This document shows positions 54,326 through 63,398 of a stretch of 64,000 nucleotides of DNA, in pieces. The DNA comes from Chloroflexi bacterium GWB2_49_20 (GTDB lineage: Bacteria > Chloroflexota > Anaerolineae > Anaerolineales > Villigracilaceae). The notes below the pieces were generated by a model that saw nothing but the letters and a program-made list of their open reading frames with translations, did no database searches and was not told the origin of the DNA. A program made the translations under genes and the position numbers. Every line of letters begins with the position of its first letter. Position 1 is the first letter of the stretch. The stretch covers positions 248,001-312,000 of the forward strand of contig MGMF01000021.1 of assembly GCA_001796335.1 (NCBI GenBank). The letters are read 5' to 3'.

Positions 54326-55987
54326 TTACCACCCGCTGGCTTCAAAGATGTCAGAAAGAAAAAGCAGCTTTTCTTGTTCCGTCATCGGGCGCGGGCGGGA
54401 ATAATCCTCCAGCATGGCAGTTAATAATTCAGTATTAATATATTTGCCATTATAAAACACATGCCGGTCAATAAACTCCCGGCGGGTTCCGGTTCCAACC
54501 CCGGGATAATCCATTTGATCGAAAAACAGGTTTCCCAACCCATAATGGATAAAACTTCCATTATGGAATTCCATGGTCATTGGAAGATGCGCCTGGCTCC
54601 CGCTTACGATCACAGCCCCGGCATCGGCCATCTTCTGAAAATCTGCCTTTTGCGCCGGACCTGGCCAGACACTATAGCCTTCATAATATTGAAAAGTTGC
54701 TATCGGTAAATATCCTTCTGCCCGAAGTCGCGCCAACTCTGTTTTCATCCAGTCCCAGTCACAAGGCGCCGCACCAGGTTCCGTCTCGGTTGCCCATGCA
54801 AAATCTGGTCCGGCTGGATTACAGCCAATGAAAGCCAATTTGGTGCCATTGTGTTCCAGGGTGATGGGTTTGCGCGCATCCTCCAGGTTGGCTCCTCCTC
54901 CAAAATAAGGCCAGCGACGCTGATTATACATATCCAGCGTGAAGAGGGTTGCTGCGGAGCCCCAATCCTGGAAGTGATTGCCTGTCAATTCGATAATATC
55001 TGTGCCAATATACTCCAATAATTCAATATTTAATGGATTGCTGCAAAAGAACAAGGTGTAATTAACCAGCTCGGGATACGGGCATTCAGGCGCAAAAGGA
55101 ATTTCATTGCTGATATGTGTGATATCCGCATTTACCAACCAATCGCGCATCGCTTCCCCCGGATAGGTGCGACCTTTGATCTCCATTTTATACGCCGTTG
55201 CTCTTACCAGGGCAGTCACCCCGGTCATAACTAGCGTGGTCATCTTTTCCGGGTCGCGATTGGACCCAGGAAGAGCAACACCAAGCTGTTGAGCCGCTTC
55301 TCCCACCAAACTGAAATTGATCTTCAAGGGATAAGTTTCCGGGTTAAAATCCTTACGGATGGGTGATTGCCCATCTACGCTGAGAACCTTCCAACGTGGC
55401 TCGATTTGTTCAAAGGGAATAATGGCAAAAGAGGGTTGTACATTCCAGGCTGAATCCAAAATATCCTCTGGTTGAGCAATGCGCACATTGAAGGTTGGAT
55501 TGGGTTTCCCCCAAAGTGTAGTCAATGCAGCCAGGGTGGATCCATCCATCCACACCGGAGAATCCGACAGCGAACTGGTTGCATCTCCCATCCATGCCAG
55601 GGTCAGGTCTTCCATTTTGATCCCATCCTGCAGGGAAGGAAAAGGTGCAACAAAAGCATATATCCATGTTGACCTTCCCACGTTCAGCCCACCCATATTT
55701 TTGTCTGCATCAAGCCGTATGGTGGCCAGTTCGGGGCTGGCTGCAATTGAAATACCGCTTGAAATTGCAGACTGAGCCAATTCGGATGGAACTGCAGGAG
55801 ATATCCACAAAATTTGTAATTGAACCGGCAAATTTGTGGGCACTAAGGTTCGTGTCGATTCTGCTGCTTGTGTTGAAGTGCTGTCAGGATTTTCGTTTTC
55901 ATTATGGATAGATCGTTTTATCTCTCCATTAAAAGAACAGCCTGTTAAAAATAGAATTCCAAGACAGAAAAGGATGTCTTTTTTCAT
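54326..55987 (-). CDS. CapA-family lipoprotein with an N-terminal extension
   Basis: 553 aa. Lipobox LTGC (Cys about residue 17). Residues about 40-270 form an extra domain resembling a periplasmic binding fold; about 270-535 is CapA/PgsA-like metallophosphoesterase with NEIPFAPECP, ELTGNHFQDWGS, TFQYYEGYS, SGSQAHLPM and HYGLGNLFF. CapA proteins act in poly-glutamate capsule metabolism or related hydrolysis; the substrate here is unknown. The next gene on the strand (the mutase) ends 18 bases upstream. Confidence 0.85.
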   Translation of the reverse strand: MKKDILFCLGILFLTGCSFNGEIKRSIHNENENPDSTSTQAAESTRTLVPTNLPVQLQILWISPAVPSELAQSAISSGISIAASPELATIRLDADKNMGGLNVGRSTWIYAFVAPFPSLQDGIKMEDLTLAWMGDATSSLSDSPVWMDGSTLAALTTLWGKPNPTFNVRIAQPEDILDSAWNVQPSFAIIPFEQIEPRWKVLSVDGQSPIRKDFNPETYPLKINFSLVGEAAQQLGVALPGSNRDPEKMTTLVMTGVTALVRATAYKMEIKGRTYPGEAMRDWLVNADITHISNEIPFAPECPYPELVNYTLFFCSNPLNIELLEYIGTDIIELTGNHFQDWGSAATLFTLDMYNQRRWPYFGGGANLEDARKPITLEHNGTKLAFIGCNPAGPDFAWATETEPGAAPCDWDWMKTELARLRAEGYLPIATFQYYEGYSVWPGPAQKADFQKMADAGAVIVSGSQAHLPMTMEFHNGSFIHYGLGNLFFDQMDYPGVGTGTRREFIDRHVFYNGKYINTELLTAMLEDYSRPRPMTEQEKLLFLSDIFEASGW

Positions 55988-56005
55988 GGAACCAAGCCAA
56001 TCCGG

Positions 56006-57658
56006 CTAGAACCCTTCTGCCACATACTCCCCCCACACGCTCCTCAAAGCATTGCAGATCTCACCCAGGCTGAGATCATGTTCCACGCATTCGATCAATA
56101 CAGGCATCAAGTTTTCTTTACCGGTTGCGATATTTTTTAGGCTCTCAATTAACTGTCGGGTGGTTTCAGGATCCCTCTTTTCACGCAAAGATTTTAAGCC
56201 GGCTTTCTGCGCCATTTCAATGGTTGGGTCAACCTTTAAGCGCTCGAGGGACAAATCCTCCTGAACCTGGAACTGGTTGACACCCACCACAATTTGCTCT
56301 TTCTTTTCGATCGCTTTTTGAGTTGTATAAGCGGCATTCTGGATTTCATCCTGCATATAGCCGCGCTCAATGGCAGCCAGAGCCCCGCCCAGTTCATCAA
56401 TTCGATTGATGTACTCAACAGCCTGTCTCTCAATCTCATCGGTCAGACTCTCAACCAGGTAAGAGCCAGCCAGCGGGTCAATGGAATCGGATACACCGGA
56501 CTCGTAAGCGATGATCTGCTGAGTACGCAGAGCTACACGCACCGATTTCTCGGTGGGCAGCCAGAGCGCCTCATCCATGCTGTTGGTATGCAAGGATTGG
56601 GTTCCACCCAACACAGCCGCCAGAGCCTGCAGAGTGACGCGCGTCACATTATTCTCCGGCTGCTGGGCGGTCAATGTGGATCCCGCTGTCTGTGTGTGAA
56701 AACGCAGTTGCCAGCTGGCAGGCTTTTGTGCACCAAAACGTGTCCGCATGATGTGTGCCCACATGCGGCGGGCTGCCCGAAATTTGGCTACTTCCTCCAG
56801 CAGGTTATTGTGCGCATTGAAAAAGAATGACAATTGGGGGGCAAAATCATCCACCTTCAAACCAGCCGCCACGGCAGCCTTGACGTATGCAATTGCATTC
56901 GCCAATGTAAAGGCCACCTCCTGTACCGCCGTGGAACCCGCCTCGCGAATATGGTAGCCGGAAATGGATATGGTATTCCAACCTGGAATATTTTTAGCGC
57001 AAAATTCAAATACATCTGTGATCAGGCGCAGCGACGGAACTGGCGGAAAGATATAAGTGCCTCGGGCGACATATTCTTTCAGAATATCATTCTGAATGGT
57101 GCCACGAAGACTGCCCATTTCAACTCCCTGCCGTTTGGCAACCGCGATATACATCGCCAGTAGAACTGCGGCAGGTGCATTGATGGTCATAGATGTGGAA
57201 ACTTTCCCAAGAGGGATCTGGTCAAACAGCTTGGACATGTCCTCAATGGATGAGATCGAAACGCCCACCTTTCCTACTTCACCCTGTGCAATCGGATCAT
57301 CTGCGTCATAACCGATCTGGGTGGGCAGGTCAAAAGCAACGGAGAGACCTGTCTGTCCCTGTTCCAACAGGTAGCGGTATCGCAAATTGGAGGCCTCAGC
57401 GCTGGAATAACCGGCATACTGGCGCATGGTCCACAGGCGTCCCCGGTACATACTCGCCTGGACTCCACGTGTAAATGGATATTCCCCTGGAAAACCAATC
57501 TTCTCAAGGTAATTGGATATTATTTCAGGTGGCAGGCTGATCTCCGGCATTTCGATCCCCGAGGAGGTTTCAAACCTTGACTTGCGCTCGGGGAATCTAT
57601 CTATGGTCTTTTTGTAAGTATTATCTTTCCAGCGCGTATATTCTTCTTTAATGGACAT
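56006..57658 (-). CDS. mutA: Methylmalonyl-CoA mutase, large (catalytic) subunit
   Basis: 550 aa, the TIM-barrel mutase domain only. [44 protein letters not shown] and [15 protein letters not shown] are family blocks. No B12-binding DxHxxG domain is present at the C-terminus, so a separate small subunit is needed and is not in this window. AAGGAG precedes the ATG. With the epimerase 3 kb downstream it serves propionate or branched-chain metabolism. Confidence 0.92.
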   Translation of the reverse strand: MSIKEEYTRWKDNTYKKTIDRFPERKSRFETSSGIEMPEISLPPEIISNYLEKIGFPGEYPFTRGVQASMYRGRLWTMRQYAGYSSAEASNLRYRYLLEQGQTGLSVAFDLPTQIGYDADDPIAQGEVGKVGVSISSIEDMSKLFDQIPLGKVSTSMTINAPAAVLLAMYIAVAKRQGVEMGSLRGTIQNDILKEYVARGTYIFPPVPSLRLITDVFEFCAKNIPGWNTISISGYHIREAGSTAVQEVAFTLANAIAYVKAAVAAGLKVDDFAPQLSFFFNAHNNLLEEVAKFRAARRMWAHIMRTRFGAQKPASWQLRFHTQTAGSTLTAQQPENNVTRVTLQALAAVLGGTQSLHTNSMDEALWLPTEKSVRVALRTQQIIAYESGVSDSIDPLAGSYLVESLTDEIERQAVEYINRIDELGGALAAIERGYMQDEIQNAAYTTQKAIEKKEQIVVGVNQFQVQEDLSLERLKVDPTIEMAQKAGLKSLREKRDPETTRQLIESLKNIATGKENLMPVLIECVEHDLSLGEICNALRSVWGEYVAEGF

Positions 57659-57870
57659 GCTGCTCCTTAAGAATCAGTCTGTGACTGTATCTTGTGGGTT
57701 TGGGATAAGTATACAAATATTTGCAGCAGGTGTATAGTCCAAATAACCGGTATTAAGGTCACCTCCTGTAAATTACAACTTCTTGCCTTATTTTTCGTAA
57801 ATCATGGATAAGTCTCTCAATTATTTTGGGTAGTTTTCATTGACTGTGTAATGACTCTTAATTAACTAAT
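57659..57870. other. Gap upstream of mutA with no gene
   Basis: AT-rich spacer between the divergent mutase and the 58-kb locus. I see no open frame or RNA; it presumably holds the mutase promoter, which I could not place with confidence. Confidence 0.5.
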
Positions 57871-57984
57871 GAAAGGACTTACCATCTCAATAAATTGGGG
57901 GAAGATGGGGGTTGGCAGGTGTGCGCAGCACACCTGCCAACCCCTCGCCCCCTTTTTTTGAGAAGATACGAAAGGACTTATCAT
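57871..57984. repeat. Hairpin repeat copy C with flanking direct repeats
   Basis: TCTCAATAAATT (from 57885) to TTGAGA (57958-57963), with a perfect 17-bp inner stem GGGGTTGGCAGGTGTGC/GCACACCTGCCAACCCC (57908-57924, 57928-57944). It is flanked by GAAAGGACTTACCAT (57871-57885) and GAAAGGACTTATCAT (57970-57984), which look like a long duplicated flank. Confidence 0.75.
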
Positions 57985-58020
57985 TTTTTAAGCGCACAAA
58001 TATTCGTTTTATAATTGAAT

Positions 58021-58049
58021 TTGCGCCATCCAAAATATAATGCTACACT
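58021..58049 (+). promoter_or_regulatory. Promoter of the zinc-ribbon/DUF2207/radical SAM locus
   Basis: TTGCGC (58021-58026), 17-bp spacer, TACACT (58044-58049). Predicted start near 58056 and a leader of about 97 bases before the ATG at 58153. Confidence 0.55.
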
Positions 58050-58152
58050 AGAAAAGATCCGATAAATTTTCCCGGGTCAAAAGAATTTTCCAAAGTCAAA
58101 ATGTCTCTGTTCAATTGAACGGGACCAACCAAAAAATTCTTCGGAGGTTCTC

Positions 58153-58545
58153 ATGAAACCAATCACCTGGATGTATGTTGGAGCGGTTGTATTGCTGCTT
58201 ATGGCTGCTTGTGGCCTGGGCCTGGGAGGCTTTATTTATCTCGGTTCATTAGGCGGAGCCAATATTGGATCTCTCCACATTCTTTTGGCAGGTCTTGGAA
58301 TTCTTGCTGGCATTGCAGGTATAATTTTGATCTTCGCAGCTGTGCGTAAAACCAAAGCTGACACCGCTCAGAATGTCACCCTCAAAGTGGACCTGCCCGC
58401 GAATGTGAACGTTGAGAAGATGAAATGTCAATCCTGTGGCGGCGTCCTTACTTCGGATGATATCAAGGTGGTTAACGGGGCGCCCATGGTTACATGCCCA
58501 TTCTGTAATACTGTTTATCAATTAACCGAAGAACCCAAGTGGTGA
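58153..58545 (+). CDS. Two-helix membrane protein with C-terminal zinc ribbon
   Basis: 130 aa. Two hydrophobic helices (about residues 7-33 and 40-66), then a cytoplasmic zinc ribbon with MKCQSCGG and VTCPFCNTVY (about residues 96-124). I do not recognise a named family. CGGAGG precedes the ATG. First gene of the locus, 34 bases before the DUF2207-like gene, so the two are surely cotranscribed; it may help to hold or load the partner protein or its metal. Confidence 0.75.
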   Translation: MKPITWMYVGAVVLLLMAACGLGLGGFIYLGSLGGANIGSLHILLAGLGILAGIAGIILIFAAVRKTKADTAQNVTLKVDLPANVNVEKMKCQSCGGVLTSDDIKVVNGAPMVTCPFCNTVYQLTEEPKW

Positions 58546-58579
58546 TTTTACGGTCAGAAATAAGTAGAGGAGCTGGGCT

Positions 58580-60238
58580 ATGAAACGACGTATCCTGACA
58601 CTTGTATTAACCCTCCTGCTGGTCTTCAGCATAACGACCCATGCCGCAGCACAAAACTACTCCTTTGTGTTGTCCAATGAAGTCGTGCATGTGTATTGGA
58701 ACAGCGATGGAACAGTCAGCCTGGATTATTTATTGACTTTCCAAAATGACATCGGAGCACATGTCATCGATTTTATCGATCTCGGCCTGCCCAATGGAAA
58801 TTATGACTTTAACAGCATCACTGCAGATGTGGGGGGTAATTCCCTGAGTATCTCAAGCGATTTCCAGGGAGATGGTCCTGACGGCGTGGCGATCGATATG
58901 GGGTCATACGCCATCCAACCCGGTCAGAGCGGAAGTGTACACGTAGTCGTTGGGAGTATCACCAATATGTTCTTCCCGGATACCGCTGATCAAAACCTGA
59001 CCAGCGGCGAGTTTGCTCCTGCATACTGGACGACTGCGCACGGGAATACCAACCTAATGATCACCTTCCACCTGCCGGTGGGTGTAAAACCCGAGGAACC
59101 ACGCTACCATACACCCGCAGGCAGCTGGCCGGGAGATGCCGCTCCCACAGCCACGATTGACGATCAGGGTCGTATCAATTACACCTGGCAATCAACTTTA
59201 GCTAATGGCTATACGCAATATACCTTTGGCTTATCTGTCCCGCGCTCCTACATTCCTGCCGGTGCAATTTACAAACCATCCATCTGGGAAACGATCGGCA
59301 TCAGTTTTGATACTCTTTTTACCTGGGGAATATGCGGGTGTTTTATCCTGTTATTTTTTGGATTACCCATCCTGGGTGTGATCAATGAACGCAAGCGCAA
59401 GATGAAATATCTGCCCCCCAAGATCTCCATCGAAGGTCATGGCATCAAGCGCGGTCTGACCGCAGTCGAAGCTGCCATACTGATGGAGCAGTCCCTGGAC
59501 AAAGTTATGACCATGATCCTGTTCGGTGTGATCAAAAAAGGCGCAGCTACAGTCGTCACCCGGGATCCTCTCAAGCTGACACTTATACAACCCCAACCCG
59601 AGGGTTTAAATGAATACGAAAAGGATTTCCTGCTGGCTTTCAGCGATCCGAAAATATTACCTAAAAAAGGTCTTCAGGAAATGACCGTCAAAATGATCAA
59701 GGCAGTTGGGGATAAGATGAAAGGCTTCAGCGGCAAGGAAAGCATCGTTTATTACAAAAGCATCATGGAACGCGCCTGGCAACAGATCGAATCGGCCGAA
59801 ACCCCTGAAGTTAAAAGCGATATGTACGAGGAATCTCTCGAATGGACCATGCTGGACAAGAATTATGATGAGCGCACCAGGCAGACCTTCACCGGACCGA
59901 TCTTTGTACCCATGTGGTGGGGGCATTATGATCCAACTTACAGTTCCTCCTCCAGTCTTCCAAAAGCTACCGGAGGTGTGCAAATACCGTCCTTCCCATC
60001 CGGTCGTTCAACCACCAGTGTGCCGGGTTCAGCCTTTGCAGCTTCCGTCATCACCGGAGTACAAAATTTCTCCAGCAAGGTGATTGGCGATGTGAACACC
60101 TTTACTTCAGGTGTCACCAAAACCACCAATCCGGTACCAAAATCCAGCGGATCATTTAAAAGCGGTGGCGGAGGTGGTCATAGTTGCGCGTGTGCCTGTG
60201 CCGGTTGTGCCTGCGCATGTGCTGGTGGCGGCAGGTAA
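58580..60238 (+). CDS. DUF2207-like membrane protein with Cys-Ala repeat tail
   Basis: 552 aa. Signal peptide (residues 1-24), extracytoplasmic beta domain (about 25-235), one membrane helix (about 246-269) followed by the basic NERKRKMK, so the rest is cytoplasmic. Residues 280-470 form a DUF2207-type cytoplasmic domain, then a Ser/Thr/Gly-rich linker and a tail HSCACACAGCACACAGGGR. The tail has six Cys in two (CA)3 runs separated by Gly, unlike anything else in the protein. A PqqD-like/radical SAM gene follows 53 bases later. I infer the tail is its substrate. GAGGAG precedes the ATG. Confidence 0.8.
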   Translation: MKRRILTLVLTLLLVFSITTHAAAQNYSFVLSNEVVHVYWNSDGTVSLDYLLTFQNDIGAHVIDFIDLGLPNGNYDFNSITADVGGNSLSISSDFQGDGPDGVAIDMGSYAIQPGQSGSVHVVVGSITNMFFPDTADQNLTSGEFAPAYWTTAHGNTNLMITFHLPVGVKPEEPRYHTPAGSWPGDAAPTATIDDQGRINYTWQSTLANGYTQYTFGLSVPRSYIPAGAIYKPSIWETIGISFDTLFTWGICGCFILLFFGLPILGVINERKRKMKYLPPKISIEGHGIKRGLTAVEAAILMEQSLDKVMTMILFGVIKKGAATVVTRDPLKLTLIQPQPEGLNEYEKDFLLAFSDPKILPKKGLQEMTVKMIKAVGDKMKGFSGKESIVYYKSIMERAWQQIESAETPEVKSDMYEESLEWTMLDKNYDERTRQTFTGPIFVPMWWGHYDPTYSSSSSLPKATGGVQIPSFPSGRSTTSVPGSAFAASVITGVQNFSSKVIGDVNTFTSGVTKTTNPVPKSSGSFKSGGGGGHSCACACAGCACACAGGGR

Positions 60239-60291
60239 ACGGACTTGTCAGTGATCTTGAGCAAATCTCCTGTGATAACATCCGGTGTCCA

Positions 60292-61683
60292 ATGAATTTC
60301 CTGGATAATTTCCGCAAGCCCAAATTGCCACCAAAAAGGCTGCAAACTACCGGCGTGCACCATTATCTGTTTGAAAAAGATGCTGAGAAATCACGCCTGC
60401 ACCTTCGCCTGGATGAAGATGGTCACGGTACATTGATCGTCAATGCCAGCCGCATCCTCCATCTCAATCCCACCGCAGCCTGGATGGCATACCTGTTCCT
60501 GGAAAAAACTCCATCTGCGGATGCGGTGCAACTTATTAAAAAGCAGTTCCGCGTATCCACCAGGCAGGCTAGCCAGGATTACCAGACCCTGCAGGCGCAA
60601 CTTGACGAGCTGATCCGTCCGGATGGCGCCTGTCCGATCCATGAGATGGACCTGGACACGCTCGCACCCTTTAGCGCTCGCCCCAGCGCGCCTTATCGCA
60701 TGGACCTGGCGCTTACTTATCGCTGCAATAATGACTGTGCGCACTGCTACAACCTTGAACATCCCGGCGCAGCCACTTCATCGAATGGAAAAATGGAGTT
60801 GGGAACCCGGGAGTGGAAGCAGGTGCTGGACAAGCTCTGGGACTTGGGAATCCCGCACATTATCTTCACCGGCGGTGAACCCACCCTGCGTAATGACCTG
60901 CCCGAACTGATCGCCCATGCAGAATCAATTGGACAGATCACAGGCTTGAACACCAATGCCCGCCGGCTTGCAGATCCAAGTTTCGTCAACGCTTTGGTAC
61001 AGGCCGGGCTGGACCATGTTCAGATCACCCTCGAATCCAACGAGTCTGCTGTTCACGATCAGATGGTACGTTCCAAAGGCGCTTTCCAGCAAACTGTAAA
61101 AGGAATTCAAAACGTCCTGGATACCCGCCTGTATGTCATGACCAATACCACCATGCTGCAGGATAATGTAAAGACCATCCCGGGAACTTTGGACTTCCTG
61201 GCAGTTCTGGGAGTTCCAACGGTGGGGTTGAATGCCTTGATCCATTCCGGTCGGGGAGCTTCGGTTGGCAGTGGTTTGCCGGAAAAGGATCTGCATCCCC
61301 TGCTGGAAATTGCCACCCAAAAAACACAACAGCATGACCAACGCCTGATCTGGTACACCCCCACCCAGTACTGCCATTTTGACCCCATGCAAATGGACCT
61401 GGGCATCAAGGGCTGTACGGCAGCGTTGTACAACATGTGCATCGAACCGGATGGAGGCGTTTTACCCTGCCAGTCTTACTACCAGCCGTTGGGAAACATT
61501 CTCAACGATCCCTGGGATTCCATTTGGAACCATGATCTGGCTGTCCGCTTGCGCGAGCGCCAGGGATTGCCCGAAAAATGTACCGGCTGCGGTTTGCTGT
61601 CGGAGTGCGGTGGGGGTTGTCCTCTCCAATTTGAGACAACTGAGATCCCTTCCCACATCAGTGTGCCTGTGATCCAATTATGA
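60292..61683 (+). CDS. PqqD-like + radical SAM/SPASM maturase
   Basis: 463 aa from the ATG at 60292; the open frame to 60184 lies within the upstream gene's tail codons. Residues about 15-110: PqqD-like wing (LHLRLDEDGHGTLIVNAS, LHLNPTAAWMAYL), a peptide-recognition module in other maturases. Then radical SAM CxxxCxxC in YRCNNDCAHCYN (Cys145, 149, 152) and TGGEP, and a C-terminal SPASM domain with CTAALYNMCIEPDGGVLPC and CTGCGLLSECGGGC for auxiliary FeS clusters. This is the layout of sactipeptide/ranthipeptide and PqqE-type enzymes. Likely acts on the Cys-Ala tail of the preceding protein. Confidence 0.88.
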   Translation: MNFLDNFRKPKLPPKRLQTTGVHHYLFEKDAEKSRLHLRLDEDGHGTLIVNASRILHLNPTAAWMAYLFLEKTPSADAVQLIKKQFRVSTRQASQDYQTLQAQLDELIRPDGACPIHEMDLDTLAPFSARPSAPYRMDLALTYRCNNDCAHCYNLEHPGAATSSNGKMELGTREWKQVLDKLWDLGIPHIIFTGGEPTLRNDLPELIAHAESIGQITGLNTNARRLADPSFVNALVQAGLDHVQITLESNESAVHDQMVRSKGAFQQTVKGIQNVLDTRLYVMTNTTMLQDNVKTIPGTLDFLAVLGVPTVGLNALIHSGRGASVGSGLPEKDLHPLLEIATQKTQQHDQRLIWYTPTQYCHFDPMQMDLGIKGCTAALYNMCIEPDGGVLPCQSYYQPLGNILNDPWDSIWNHDLAVRLRERQGLPEKCTGCGLLSECGGGCPLQFETTEIPSHISVPVIQL

Positions 61684-61732
61684 GTTCAGTTGGGTGCTGG
61701 TTTGAAAAATAATTTTAACAACGGAGAAAATC

Positions 61733-62080
61733 ATGAAATATGAAGAAAATGCCTGGGTGAAGAGTTTCCCCGGCGCCATCACAGTCAGCGATACCCAGGG
61801 TGTCATTCTTGAGATGAACGATCAATCTGTCAAAGCTTTTGAAGAAGACGGTGGCCGGGAACTTATCGGAAAAAATATGCTCGAATGTCATCCCGGTCCC
61901 GCCCGCCTCAAGGTGGAAAAAATGATGCAAAAAAAGGAAACCAATGTTTACACCATCGAAAAGAAAGGCAAGAAAAAGATCATTTACCAGACTCCCTGGT
62001 ACAACGATGGCGTATACGCCGGATTTATTGAACTGGCACTTGAAATACCCTTCGAAATGGAACATTTTTTGCGTGATTAG
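61733..62080 (+). CDS. Single PAS domain protein
   Basis: 115 aa, only a PAS fold: FPGAITVSDTQGVILEMNDQS, then ELIGKNMLECHPGPARLKVEKMM and QTPWYNDGVYAGFIELALEI. The CHPGPAR-type segment occurs in PAS modules of DUF438 proteins. It could sense redox, oxygen or a small ligand, or dimerise with an enzyme. GGAGAA precedes the ATG. Lies between the two radical-SAM-type genes. Confidence 0.8.
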   Translation: MKYEENAWVKSFPGAITVSDTQGVILEMNDQSVKAFEEDGGRELIGKNMLECHPGPARLKVEKMMQKKETNVYTIEKKGKKKIIYQTPWYNDGVYAGFIELALEIPFEMEHFLRD

Positions 62081-62145
62081 CTGCTCCATTTCTTTAGCCA
62101 ATTGATATTATTTATTGTGTCTGCTTATGAAGGAAAGGAGTCCCC

Positions 62146-63291
62146 ATGACATCCGTGATCGACTTTATTCGTGAGCGTTTCACCCAAACAAAACCACTGC
62201 CTGCCGGCTCGCATATTTTCCAATCTGCCCCGGATGAGCCTCCTTACCGGCTGCACTTGCGCATGCAGGCGGATGGCTCCGGCATGCTCATCGTCAACGC
62301 CGCCACGGTACTTCACCTCAACCCGACTGCCACCGAGTATGCCTATCACATGATGAAAGGCGCCAACCCGGAGGATGCCGCCCGGCAGGTGGCCTCCCGC
62401 TACAACATCAACCGATCGACAGCACAGCAGGATTTTGTGGAATTCCGTGACCGCATTCAGACCCTGATCCATACTCCCGATCTCGATCCGGTCACCTATC
62501 TCGATTTTCAGCGGGTTTCTCCACACTCACAGGTGCTTTCCGCGCCTCTGCGTCTCGATTGCGCCCTAACCTACCTGCTGCCTGCAGACGCCGAACCATC
62601 TGCCGCTCCAACCAAACGGGTGGAACGCGAACTGAACGCGGACGAGTGGAAAACCATCCTGGATAAAGCCTGGCAGGCTGGCATCCCCCATATTACGCTG
62701 ACGGGGGGCGAGCCGACCTTGCGGGCAGACTTGCCCGAGATCATTGCCCATGCCGAGAAGAACGGACAGGTGTGCGGTTTGCTGAGTGATGGTCTGAAAC
62801 TGGCTGATAAGGAATACCTGGAGACTCTCCTGCAAACGGGTCTGGATCACCTGCTATTCATTCTACAGCCTGAAAATAGTGCTTCCTGGAAAGCCCTCGA
62901 AACCATTCTGCCAGAGGACCTTTTCACAACGGTTCATCTCACCATCACCACCAGAAACGCCACACAGGCTGCCGAAACCCTGGAGAAACTGGCAAAGCTG
63001 GGGGTCACCAGCCTGTCTCTGAGCGTGGCAGATCCATCCTTGAAAGAAACGCTCGATAGTCTGCGGAATCTGGCCGCCAAACTGGAACTGACACTTCGCT
63101 GGGATCTACCGGTACCCTATTCCCTGGAAAACCCGGTTGCAATTGAAACCCGAGAGGAAAATCTCCCGGCAGGTGCTGGCAAAGCTTGGTTGTATGTCGA
63201 GCCAGACGGGGATGTACTCCCCGCGCAGGGCATGGCTGATCAAATCCTGGGCAATTTCCTGAAAAATAAATTTGAAGAGATCTACCACTGA
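62146..63291 (+). CDS. PqqD-like/radical-SAM paralogue without FeS cysteines
   Basis: 381 aa, clearly paralogous to the gene at 60292: LHLRMQADGSGMLIVNAATVLHLNPTA matches its PqqD wing, and HITLTGGEPTLRADLPEIIAHAEK matches its core. Where the paralogue has YRCNNDCAHC, this protein has TYLLPADAE (residues 142-150), so CxxxCxxC is gone. The SPASM remnant is EPDGDVLPA with Ala for Cys. It keeps TGGEP and a complete frame, so it is probably used as a binding partner, not dead. GGAAAGGAG precedes the ATG. Confidence 0.85.
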   Translation: MTSVIDFIRERFTQTKPLPAGSHIFQSAPDEPPYRLHLRMQADGSGMLIVNAATVLHLNPTATEYAYHMMKGANPEDAARQVASRYNINRSTAQQDFVEFRDRIQTLIHTPDLDPVTYLDFQRVSPHSQVLSAPLRLDCALTYLLPADAEPSAAPTKRVERELNADEWKTILDKAWQAGIPHITLTGGEPTLRADLPEIIAHAEKNGQVCGLLSDGLKLADKEYLETLLQTGLDHLLFILQPENSASWKALETILPEDLFTTVHLTITTRNATQAAETLEKLAKLGVTSLSLSVADPSLKETLDSLRNLAAKLELTLRWDLPVPYSLENPVAIETREENLPAGAGKAWLYVEPDGDVLPAQGMADQILGNFLKNKFEEIYH

Positions 63292-63317
63292 CCCATATTA
63301 TTTTAATGTGAGAAAAC

Positions 63318-63366
63318 TCGCACCGACCCGTTATATTGCCTGGTATACGCAGTCGGTGCGAACTTT
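63318..63366 (+). terminator. Terminator of the radical SAM locus
   Basis: Perfect 10-bp stem TCGCACCGAC/GTCGGTGCGA (63318-63327 and 63352-63361) followed by ACTTTTTG, 27 bases after the stop at 63291. Confidence 0.75.
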
Positions 63367-63398
63367 TTGATATTGAAGCGTTTTCTAATTTGCGTTCT

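Noticed and set aside
60184-60291. N-terminal extension of the radical SAM gene (MRVCLCRLC...)
   Set aside because: It is the Cys-Ala tail of the previous gene read in another frame; the ATG at 60292 fits the PqqD-like domain.
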